A stretch of DNA of 6,388 nucleotides from contig CAAGFD010000012.1 in NCBI GenBank assembly GCA_900769035.1, positions 1-6,388 on the forward strand, read 5' to 3'. Positions 1-6,388 of this stretch are shown piece after piece. This DNA is from Bacteroidales bacterium (lineage in GTDB: Bacteria > Bacteroidota > Bacteroidia > Bacteroidales > Paludibacteraceae). The translations under genes and the position numbers were made by a program. How positions within the stretch are numbered: position 1 is the stretch's first letter; each line of letters begins with the position of its first letter. Below the pieces are notes generated by a model, which saw only the letters and a program-made list of their open reading frames with translations, searched no databases and had not been told where the DNA came from.

Positions 1-19
1 ACGTGTGCTCTTCCGATCT
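1..19 (-). other. Illumina TruSeq adapter remnant (left end)
   Basis: The first 19 bases are the reverse complement of the TruSeq adapter that begins AGATCGGAAGAGC, lacking only its outermost two bases. They end exactly at the ligation junction (CCGATCT), after which AT-rich genomic sequence starts. This is untrimmed library adapter, not genomic DNA. It is in frame with the truncated first gene and would add the false residues TCALPI to its start. Confidence 0.97.
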
Positions 20-795
20 ATTTCCCTAATAGAAATACTACTTATCCTATTGTTTCCGTCTATTATGGAGGTCAAGATAATCGACAGTTGGCAAAACATG
101 AAATTATTGGCTATGTTGATGAATTTTTTAAAGATGATACCGATTCAATCAATGTTAGAGTTTCTAAGGTGAAAGATTTTTTTTCAGCAGAGGTTGATAG
201 TGCTTATAACATATTTGACCAGATTGCGATTGAAAAAAATAAAAAGAATAAAAAGAGAACATACCACAGTAAATCTATAGAAGAAAGAGCCTTGAAAATG
301 CATAAGTATTTGTGGGGTGGATATACAGGAAATGTATTGGAACTTATTAATACAGATAAATTAAATAGATGGAATTACGTTCTCGTCGGAGATGATGGGG
401 TATTGTCGTATACTGATAAAACAAATTATCTGGGTATCGTTAAAATGGAATTGAATATTCACTTCTATGTTGACCCTTCAAATTTTAGAATAAGAAAAAT
501 TGCGCAAAGTGTGGTCGGTGAGGCTCATATTCCTTTCGGTTATAAACTCAGTAAAGACGAACTAAAATTTATAAATACCCTTCAATTAGGTGTTGATACT
601 TTGGATAAATACAAAGTCCGTCATATATATGGTGATGTGAAAAGAAATGTCCTCTTTCAACAAATTGAAGGTACTATGTTTATTAAAGAGAAAAATTTAA
701 AAGTAAAAGGAACTTTAATAGATAATAAAAAACGACAATTGAATTATAATGCAGATGCAAAAGTGAACGTTACAGGAAAGCCTGTAGTTTTTTAA
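20..795 (+). CDS. Protein of unknown function, 5'-truncated
   Basis: The reading frame is open from the contig edge to the TAA at 793-795, leaving 257 fully genomic residues (first whole codon at 22). A TTG at 88 could be taken as a start, but the frame continues upstream without a stop through plausible protein (FPNRNTTYPIVSVYYGGQDN), so the true start lies off the contig. I do not recognise the family. The visible part has no transmembrane segment and no obvious catalytic motif. It has a lysine-rich patch at residues 72-79 (KNKKNKKR), then an aromatic-rich stretch (YLWGGYTGN, WNYVLVGDDGVLSY), and a C-terminal half of short alternating polar and hydrophobic segments suggesting beta strands (FYVDPSNFRIRKI, GTMFIKEKNLKVKGTLIDN). 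Any signal peptide would be in the missing part. It converges on alkD with 10 nt between stops. Coding status is well supported; function is open. Confidence 0.85.
771..793 (+). terminator. Intrinsic terminator overlapping the end of the first gene
   Basis: A perfect 6-bp stem TACAGG (771-776) / CCTGTA (781-786) with the loop AAAG is followed by G and six T residues (788-793). The stem encodes part of the last codons and the final T of the run is the first base of the TAA stop. This is a hairpin plus U-tract on the + strand. The stem is short, and a ribosome finishing the gene could mask it, so strength is uncertain. The opposite strand has no T-run after the hairpin, so it should not stop alkD transcripts. 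Confidence 0.5.
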
Positions 796-805
796 CTTTG
801 GACAA

Positions 806-1567
806 TTATATTGTTCCTTTTAAATAACTGAGTCTCTTACTCTCTTCAAACTTTTCTATAGCATATCGTAGCGTGGTTCGTGGAATGCTATTGTAAATAT
901 TGTCTTTAAGTAGAAATTCTTCTTCTACTTCTTGGTTTCGTTTGCCTATTTCACGAAGAAGCCATCCGTTTGCTTTTTGAATTAGATCGTGTTTGTGGTA
1001 CAAATTTTTCGTTATAACAGTTATTGTAGGGGTGAAATCATTTTGTCTTACAAAATATAGCGTTCCAATAATAGCTATTCTTTGTTCCCATAAGTTTGTC
1101 GATGAGGCTAATTTTAGTAATTCAGGCATTATATCAACATTATTGCTCTTTAAATAGAATAGCCATTCGCCAACAATTGTTGGTGCTGTTAAGTCTACCA
1201 AATCCCAATTATTTATGTATTGAGTGTGATTTAAGTAATAGTCATAACATCTGTTGTCGTGAATTAATTGCCTATTATTTAATGCTTTGTGAGAATAATT
1301 CTTTTTATAAATTCTGATTAGCATTAATAATCCTGCTAATCTTATTTCATGCCATTTTGATGTAACAAGAGGCTCTAAATCTTCAATGTCACATAATGGA
1401 GCTGATTGTATAACACTTCGTGTTACGGGTACTTTTATTCCTAAAAAATAATCGTTTGCACCATATTCACCCGGATTGGTTTTGAAAAATCTTGAAAGAA
1501 TTTTTGATTGAGCTTCATCTTGAAGTTTAAGTAGTTGGGTGTAAATTGATGAAATGTTTGAATTCAT
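806..1567 (-). CDS. alkD: AlkD-like DNA alkylation repair protein (DNA glycosylase)
   Basis: Complete 253-residue protein of the AlkD / COG4912 family, all-helical HEAT-repeat-like proteins that excise cationic alkylated bases such as 3-methyladenine and 7-methylguanine, starting base-excision repair in the cytoplasm. The residues that line the DNA-binding cleft of Bacillus cereus AlkD (Trp109, Asp113, Arg148, Trp187, Arg190) appear conserved: NNWDLVD gives W121 and D125, NLWEQR gives R163, and QKANGWLLREIGKR gives W202 and R205. PRTTLRYAIEKF near the C-terminus is also typical of family members. The ATG at 1565-1567 is used; there is no Shine-Dalgarno, as usual in Bacteroidota. It lies 83 nt downstream of gap on the same strand, with gap's terminator between them. 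No clear promoter of its own is visible. Family is near certain; glycosylase activity is inferred from retained residues. The symbol is by family resemblance. Confidence 0.93.
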   Translation of the reverse strand: MNSNISSIYTQLLKLQDEAQSKILSRFFKTNPGEYGANDYFLGIKVPVTRSVIQSAPLCDIEDLEPLVTSKWHEIRLAGLLMLIRIYKKNYSHKALNNRQLIHDNRCYDYYLNHTQYINNWDLVDLTAPTIVGEWLFYLKSNNVDIMPELLKLASSTNLWEQRIAIIGTLYFVRQNDFTPTITVITKNLYHKHDLIQKANGWLLREIGKRNQEVEEEFLLKDNIYNSIPRTTLRYAIEKFEESKRLSYLKGTI

Positions 1568-1593
1568 AAAGATGTAGTATTCTTACATTATAC

Positions 1594-1630
1594 AAAAAAA
1601 TGATGTACTGACCGAAATCAATACATCATT
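1594..1630 (-). terminator. Intrinsic terminator of gap
   Basis: On the - strand, just after the gap stop, lies a perfect 9-bp inverted repeat: AATGATGTA at 1622-1630 (as read on -) and TACATCATT at 1599-1607. The loop is 14 nt (1608-1621), and a further 3-bp pairing (TGA/TCA) can form inside it. The stem runs straight into seven T residues (complement of 1594-1600). This is the standard intrinsic terminator layout. It lies 21 nt past the gap stop and 26 nt before the alkD start. Confidence 0.8.
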
Positions 1631-1650
1631 CTTATATTAAACATTAAAAT

Positions 1651-2649
1651 TTATTTGCAAATAACGCGAGCCATCTCTAATACTTTGTTAGAATAACCCC
1701 ATTCGTTGTCGTACCAAGAAACAACTTTAGCGAAGTTATCGTCCAAAGAAATACCGGCTTTTGCATCATAAATAGAAGTAAGAGGGCATCCACGGAAGTC
1801 TGTAGAAACTACAGCTTCTTCTGTGTAACCAAGAATACCTTTTAATTCGTTCTCAGAAGCAGCTTTCATTGCAGCATTGATAGCTTCCATTGTAGCAGGT
1901 TTTTCTAATACTACTGTAAGGTCTACAACAGAAACGTCTGATGTAGGAACACGGAAACTCATACCTGTTAATTTGCCATTCAATACAGGAAGTACTTTAC
2001 CTACTGCTTTTGCAGCTCCTGTAGATGAAGGAATGATGTTTTCTAGAATACCACGTCCACCACGCCAATCTTTTTTAGACGGACCATCTACTGTTTTTTG
2101 TGTAGCTGTAGCAGCGTGTACTGTAGTCATAAGGCCTTTTACAATGCCAAAATTGTCATTAAGTACTTTTGCTATAGGTGCCAAACAGTTGGTAGTACAT
2201 GATGCATTTGATATAATATCTTGTCCTGCATATGTTTTGTGGTTTACACCATATACAAACATCGGAGTTGAATCTTTTGATGGTGCAGACATAATTACTT
2301 TTTTAGCTCCTGCTTCAATGTGTTTGCGAGCTTTTTCATCTGTTAAGAACAATCCTGTTGATTCTACAACTACATCAGCTCCCACTTCATTCCATTTAAG
2401 GTTTGCTGGATCCATCTCGGCAGTTAAGCGAATCTTGTTACCATTAACAATAAGGTAATTTCCTTCTACTTCAATAGAACCTTCAAATTTTCCATGAACA
2501 GAATCATACTTAAGCATGTATGCAAGGTAATCTGCATCTAAAAGGTCATTAATACCTACTACTTGAATGTCTTTGCTGAAGTTTGCTACAGCAGCACGAA
2601 ATACCATTCGACCGATACGGCCAAATCCATTAATACCTAATTTAATCAT
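1651..2649 (-). CDS. gap: Type I glyceraldehyde-3-phosphate dehydrogenase
   Basis: Complete 332-residue GAPDH, the usual length. It catalyses phosphorylating, NAD-dependent oxidation of glyceraldehyde 3-phosphate to 1,3-bisphosphoglycerate in glycolysis, as a cytoplasmic tetramer. Visible motifs, N to C: Rossmann nucleotide loop INGFGRIGR (residues 6-14); IND with D35, the acidic residue that favours NAD over NADP; the active-site signature SNASCTTNC with catalytic C151; catalytic H178 in TTVHAAT; VDGPS (187-191), also typical of NAD-type enzymes; and the C-terminal SWYDNEWGYSNKV. The start at the ATG 2647-2649 matches the conserved MIKLGINGFG. It has its own promoter and terminator, so it is probably monocistronic with strong expression. 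Its base composition looks less AT-rich than its neighbours, which fits a highly expressed conserved gene. No defects seen. Confidence 0.99.
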   Translation of the reverse strand: MIKLGINGFGRIGRMVFRAAVANFSKDIQVVGINDLLDADYLAYMLKYDSVHGKFEGSIEVEGNYLIVNGNKIRLTAEMDPANLKWNEVGADVVVESTGLFLTDEKARKHIEAGAKKVIMSAPSKDSTPMFVYGVNHKTYAGQDIISNASCTTNCLAPIAKVLNDNFGIVKGLMTTVHAATATQKTVDGPSKKDWRGGRGILENIIPSSTGAAKAVGKVLPVLNGKLTGMSFRVPTSDVSVVDLTVVLEKPATMEAINAAMKAASENELKGILGYTEEAVVSTDFRGCPLTSIYDAKAGISLDDNFAKVVSWYDNEWGYSNKVLEMARVICK

Positions 2650-2698
2650 AATAATTTGTATGTTTAATAAATACTATTTTTTCTCTTTTTAGATGGTA

Positions 2699-2729
2699 CA
2701 AAGGTACAACTAATATTGTAATTGGCAAA
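2699..2729 (-). promoter_or_regulatory. Bacteroides-type promoter of gap (-33 / -7)
   Basis: Read on the - strand, TTTG (complement of 2726-2729) is followed by 19 nt and then TACCTTTG (complement of 2699-2706). This matches the Bacteroides primary-sigma consensus TTTG, about 19 nt, TAnnTTTG. Transcription should start a few bases downstream, giving an AT-rich leader of roughly 40-45 nt before the gap ATG. The -33 box begins 4 nt after the stop codon of the upstream GHL10 gene. Confidence 0.8.
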
Positions 2730-2733
2730 ATTT

Positions 2734-4503
2734 TTATTGTATAATAATTTTTTCCGTATTGCCCTCTATTACAACGATATATATTCCGTTTGATAATTGA
2801 ATTGTTGTGTCGGAATATATTGTATTATTATAAATTATTCTACCTTGTATCGTAAAAATTGTAACTTGTGTTTCTTTATTTATTTCTATATTTATGCCAT
2901 TTTTTATTGTGTATATTCTATAATCGTTTTCTTGTGTTGCGTATTCTTCTTCTGTTGTTGTGTCTATGGAGTATGCCGAATATAAGTTTCCATATCTGTC
3001 TAATCCTCTTATTTTCCAATCTCCACCTGTTAATTCAGTATATTTAGATATGTCGAATTCCGTATCGTAGCTTATCCCTATTAATGTAGAATTGTCGCAT
3101 TCGGGATTTTCATCTGTTATGTAATATATAGCATATTTACAGTTGTCAATACTGCAGGTCCATTTTAATTGGTTATTGTCGATAATAAAATTAGAGATGA
3201 CAGGGTTAATAGTTTCGCTTCTCCAAGATATAATTGGTAATAATGTTTTGTCTTGATATAAATCTTTCGGCAATAAAGTGTGATACCCTTCGTTTGAATT
3301 AAAATGTGAGTTAACTCCGGATTTGTTTTGATAATATGTTGTGTTGTAAAATACAGCACCTGCTGATTTATTTCCGGCTCTGTTGATGTTAATTTGATTT
3401 TTAATATCTGCCGGTGTATTAAAACGCTTATTTGTAGTTCCGTTGGAATTATTATTTGCTACGTCGTTGCTAGTAATCAATGGGCGATTGTATTTGTTTG
3501 CCAAATTATACCACCAGGTGCATAATGTTTGGTAATCTTGTCCGGAATTGTACGTATTTGTCGTTGTTAAAGATGGCCAATATAATTGAGGAGATATGTA
3601 ATCAATATATCCTCTTTTAAGCCAAGCCGCTGCATCACAATATAGTACGGAATATGCGTCTTGTCCAACAATACCGGTGGCTGGCGTAATTAAATCGTAT
3701 TGTGTGTAATTTTCGTCATATACACGATGACTTGATGTACTATATATACCGAATGGGGAGATTCCGAATCTTAAATATGGTTTTTTAGTAGCTATTGATG
3801 TTGATACTGCTTTAATTAGCTTGTTTACATTTTCTCTTCTCCAATCATTGATACTTAAATTGTGTGGATTGTTTGCCGTAGTTTGTTGAGTCTCATTTGT
3901 AGCATAACTATTGTCTGGCATTGATTTGTAAAAATAGTCATCGAATACTATGCCATCAATGTCGTAATTATCAATTATTTCATTGATAATATTCATAGTG
4001 TATGCTTGTACTTGTGTATTTCCCGGATCTAAAAATGCACTACTTCCACTCCCTATTATCCATGATGCTTGTATATAAGTTGACAATGGAGTGTAATTTG
4101 ATACTCTGTATGGATTAATCCATGCATGAACTTCAATTCCTCTTTTATGAGCTTCTTCTATGATAAATGCAAGAGGGTCGTATCCGGGATTTTTCCCTCT
4201 TTCAGATGTAAGACAATGACTCCATGGTTCGTAAGAAGAATTGTATAGTGCATCAGCGTGTGATCTTACTTGAAAAAATACGGTGTTTAAGTTGCCTTTT
4301 TCTGCATTGTTCAGTATGTCAATCAGTTCTGATTGTTGTGCTGCAATTTGCGTTATGTCTGTATTATTAGTTATTTTGGTTGACGGCCAATCTATTCCGC
4401 CCCATGCTGTTGCAATCCAAATTGCCCTTAACTCTCTAGTATCGGTTGCGTTAATAGCGATAATACTACAGAACGTTATTAATAGTATGAATAATTTTTT
4501 CAT
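2734..4503 (-). CDS. Secreted GHL10/DUF187-family glycosyl-hydrolase-like protein
   Basis: Complete 589-residue exported protein. Residues 1-19 form a type I signal peptide (MKKLF, hydrophobic core, cleavage after AINA) with no lipobox. Residues about 20-430 are a GHL10 (DUF187, PF02638) TIM-barrel domain: RELRAIWIATAWGGIDWPS, NTVFFQVRSHADALY, GIEVHAWINPYR, DIDGIVFDDYFY with acidic candidates D188/D189, GISPFGI, and YISPQLYWP. E. coli DigH (YddW), of this family, cleaves peptidoglycan glycan strands lacking stem peptides, so cell-wall glycan cleavage is the best guess; another polysaccharide substrate cannot be excluded. Residues about 433-514 look like a fibronectin-III-type beta domain, followed by a TTTEEE linker and a C-terminal beta domain (527-589: TIFTIQGRIIY, GIYIVVIEGNTEKIIIQ) resembling Bacteroidota type IX secretion tails or related C-terminal domains. 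Its start is 9 nt after the ABC-F stop, suggesting cotranscription. Confidence 0.92.
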   Translation of the reverse strand: MKKLFILLITFCSIIAINATDTRELRAIWIATAWGGIDWPSTKITNNTDITQIAAQQSELIDILNNAEKGNLNTVFFQVRSHADALYNSSYEPWSHCLTSERGKNPGYDPLAFIIEEAHKRGIEVHAWINPYRVSNYTPLSTYIQASWIIGSGSSAFLDPGNTQVQAYTMNIINEIIDNYDIDGIVFDDYFYKSMPDNSYATNETQQTTANNPHNLSINDWRRENVNKLIKAVSTSIATKKPYLRFGISPFGIYSTSSHRVYDENYTQYDLITPATGIVGQDAYSVLYCDAAAWLKRGYIDYISPQLYWPSLTTTNTYNSGQDYQTLCTWWYNLANKYNRPLITSNDVANNNSNGTTNKRFNTPADIKNQININRAGNKSAGAVFYNTTYYQNKSGVNSHFNSNEGYHTLLPKDLYQDKTLLPIISWRSETINPVISNFIIDNNQLKWTCSIDNCKYAIYYITDENPECDNSTLIGISYDTEFDISKYTELTGGDWKIRGLDRYGNLYSAYSIDTTTEEEYATQENDYRIYTIKNGINIEINKETQVTIFTIQGRIIYNNTIYSDTTIQLSNGIYIVVIEGNTEKIIIQ

Positions 4504-4512
4504 GTTATTTTA

Positions 4513-6367
4513 TTATTGTATTTCGTATAATTCTAATAATCTGTTTGTTTTTATATCTATCGCATTATTCGTCTCTTCATATTGTTTCGATAAGTTTATT
4601 ATCTTATCAGTATCTGAAGTGATGGATAATTCGTTTTCAATATTCTTTTTTGTTTCTTCTAATATAGCAAGTTCATTTTCTAATGTCTCCATCTCTTTCT
4701 TCTCTTTAAATGATAATTTTGGCTTGTTATTAGAGTTGGAGCTTTTCTGTTTCTTTATCGTATTAGAAGGTTTAATCTTTTCTGTATCTCTTTTTTCGGC
4801 TTCCTTTAATTCTTTCCATTCTCTATAGTCAGTGTAGTTTCCCGGAAAGTCTTGTATATTACCATTACCATGAAAAATTAGGATATGGTCTACTATTTTA
4901 TCCATGAAGTATCTATCATGGCTTATTACAATAACGCATCCTTTAAAGTTGATAAGATAATCTTCCAATATATTTAATGTCGTTATGTCCAAGTCATTAG
5001 TTGGTTCATCTAATATTAAAAAATTTGGAGCCTTAATTAAAATAGTACAGAGGTATAATCTTCTTTTTTCACCTCCGGATAGGTTTTCAATATAATTATG
5101 TTGCTTTTCCGGAGAGAATAAAAAGTGATTTAAAAATTGGGATGCTGATAGCTTTTTACCATTTCCTAAAGTAATCTCTTCTGCAATATTTCGTACTGCA
5201 TCTATTACTTTAGTTCCGGGATTAAAATCAATTCCGTTTTGACTGAAATAGGCGAATTTGATAGTATCTCCTATGTCAAATTTTCCACTGTCAGGCTCAA
5301 TTTCTCCTAATAGTAATTTTATAAATGTAGACTTGCCGGTACCATTATTTCCTATAATTCCAAGTTTCTCGTACCTTGAAAAATTATAGTAGAAATCTTT
5401 TAAAATAATTTTATCGTCAAAAGATTTATTAATGTATTGTGCTTCAAAAATCTTAGAACCTATATAAGCCGATTTAACACCCAAGGTGACTTGTTTTTCT
5501 TGAATGCGTTTTTTAGCCCGTTCTTCTATTTCTTTAAAGGCATCTATTCTATATTGAGCTTTGTGTCCTCTTGCCTGCGGTTGCCTGCGAATCCAATCTA
5601 ATTCTTTTCTATATAAATTCTGAACTCGAAGTGTTTCGGCGTTGAAATTTGCTATTCTTTCTTCTCTTTTTTCAAGATAATAGTTGTAATTGCCTTTGTA
5701 TTGATATAGAGTATTATTGTCTAATTCAATAATATTGCTACATACATTATCTAAAAAATATCTGTCATGAGTCACCATCAAAATCGTCATTTTAGAGTGA
5801 TTTAGGAAGTCTTCAAGCCACTCAATCATTTCTAAATCAAGATGATTCGTTGGTTCGTCCAAAAGTATGAAATCGGGTTGTGTTATTAATACATTGCCTA
5901 ATGCTAATCTTTTCTTTTGACCACCGGATAATTCATTAATTGGCTGAGAAAGATTATGTAAATCTAATTTTCCGAGTATTTGTTTTATTTTACTTTCATA
6001 GTTCCAAGCATCAAGTCGATCCATATCTGCAATTGCTTTTTGCAATTCGGCATCGTTTTCAAGTCCGATTCGTTGTTGATCTATCAGACGCTCGTACTCT
6101 TTTATACAATTTGTTACTTCATTATTGGTGGTAAAACAAGATTCTATTATTGTAATGTCGTTAGGAAAGTCCGGCTCTTGAGGTAAATAGCCTATGCGTA
6201 TGTCATTGTTGAATGTAATTTTTCCTGAGTCATAATTTTCTTTGCCGGCTATTATTTTCAATAATGTACTTTTGCCGGTGCCATTTGGTGCAATTATAGA
6301 TACACGTTGACCTTGGTCTATTCCAAAACTAATGTTTTCGAACAGACATTTAAACCCATAACTCTTG
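4513..6367 (-). CDS. uup: Uup-like ABC-F family ATPase, N-terminus cut by contig end
   Basis: Twin-ATPase ABC-F protein with no membrane domain. 617 fully genomic residues remain, numbered from Lys at 6364-6366. Domain 1: Walker A APNGTGKST (26-34, K32), signature LSGGQ (146-150), Walker B FILLDEP (166-172), H-loop H200. The interdomain linker (about 234-306) contains RRQPQARGHKAQYR, typical of this group. Domain 2: Walker A GNNGTGKST (339-347, K345), LSGGE (429-433), FLILDEP (449-455), H-loop H483. A Lys/Asn/Ser-rich spacer (about 527-550) leads to a C-terminal coiled coil starting KLSFKEKKEME, the mark of the Uup branch. Uup proteins act on ribosomes and, through this coiled coil, bind branched DNA. 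The apparent GTG start and residues MCSSDL come from adapter; about 10-15 native N-terminal residues are missing by family comparison. It heads a probable operon with the GHL10 gene. Confidence 0.95.
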
Positions 6368-6388
6368 AGATCGGAAGAGCACACGTCT
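6368..6388 (+). other. Illumina TruSeq adapter remnant (right end)
   Basis: The last 21 bases are exactly the TruSeq adapter start (AGATCGGAAGAGC followed by ACACGTCT). This is library sequence left at the contig edge. Read on the - strand it supplies a GTG and the residues MCSSDL that appear fused to the ABC-F protein. Its 6368-6386 part is the exact reverse complement of bases 1-19. Confidence 0.98.

Noticed and set aside
800..817. Imperfect hairpin (GGACAAT / ATTGTTCC with one bulge) over the alkD stop, followed by TTTT on the + strand
   Set aside because: It is weaker than the 771-793 hairpin and has a bulged stem and only four T residues. At most it is a back-up terminator.
1316..1341. 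8-bp inverted repeat GATTAGCA / TGCTAATC within alkD
   Set aside because: It is inside coding sequence with no associated regulatory feature; probably coincidental.
1877..2458. 193-codon open frame on the + strand inside gap
   Set aside because: It lies antisense to the highly conserved GAPDH gene, and its translation has no recognisable protein features. It is a by-product of gap codon use.
2779..2820. Perfect 10-bp inverted repeat (ATATATTCCG / CGGAATATAT) with a 22-nt loop near the 3' end of the GHL10 gene
   Set aside because: It is AT-rich, inside coding sequence encoding IYSDTT...GIYI, has no T-run after it, and could arise by chance in sequence of this composition.
4283..4828. 181-codon open frame on the + strand across the GHL10 / ABC-F junction
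   Set aside because: It is antisense to two well-supported genes. Its hydrophobic, Phe/Ser-rich translation is what the complement of AT-rich, Lys/Glu-rich coding sequence produces.
5571..5590. Tandem 10-bp repeat (TTGCCTGCGG / TTGCCTGCGA) in the ABC-F gene
   Set aside because: It encodes the family-typical RRQPQA part of the linker, so protein sequence explains it.
1..6388. 19-bp terminal inverted repeats as ends of a transposon, linear plasmid or phage
   Set aside because: Both arms are exact TruSeq adapter sequence, and there is no transposase, integrase or replication gene between them.
1..6388. CRISPR array, tRNA, rRNA, riboswitch or insertion sequence
   Set aside because: No spaced direct repeats, cloverleaf, conserved RNA motif or transposase was seen. 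The non-coding spacers are all under 90 nt and are accounted for by the promoter and terminators.

Overview
The window looks like one short metagenomic or draft-genome contig from an AT-rich member of the Bacteroidota, most likely Bacteroidales. The evidence is a textbook Bacteroides-type promoter (TTTG, 19 nt, TAnnTTTG) ahead of gap, start codons without Shine-Dalgarno sequences, and a secreted glycosidase-like protein with a C-terminal domain of the Bacteroidota sorting-tail type. Genus cannot be assigned from this sequence.

Both extreme ends are not biological. Bases 1-19 and 6368-6388 are the Illumina TruSeq adapter (core AGATCGGAAGAGC) in opposite orientations, so the genomic insert is about 20-6367. 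The adapters form a false 19-bp terminal inverted repeat. They also distort both terminal genes: each is cut at its 5' end, and simple gene calling gives each a false start.

Layout, left to right: (1) a 5'-truncated + strand gene of unknown function (20-795), with a hairpin and T-run terminator built into its last codons; (2) a convergent - strand AlkD-type DNA alkylation repair gene (806-1567), whose stop is only 10 nt from the first gene's stop; (3) - strand gap, type I glyceraldehyde-3-phosphate dehydrogenase (1651-2649), with its own promoter (2699-2729) and intrinsic terminator (1594-1630); (4) - strand secreted GHL10/DUF187-family glycosyl-hydrolase-like protein (2734-4503); (5) - strand Uup-like ABC-F ATPase (4513-6367), truncated at its N-terminus by the contig end. 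Genes 5 and 4 are 9 nt apart and are probably cotranscribed. gap is probably a separate transcript, and alkD follows it in the same direction.

The genes are mainly core or housekeeping: translation or branched-DNA handling (Uup), probable cell-wall glycan cleavage (GHL10), glycolysis (gap) and base-excision repair (alkD). No mobile element, CRISPR array, tRNA, rRNA or riboswitch was seen. I found no convincing undescribed system. The points most worth checking are the adapter artefacts, the unknown first gene, and the C-terminal domain of the GHL10 protein.
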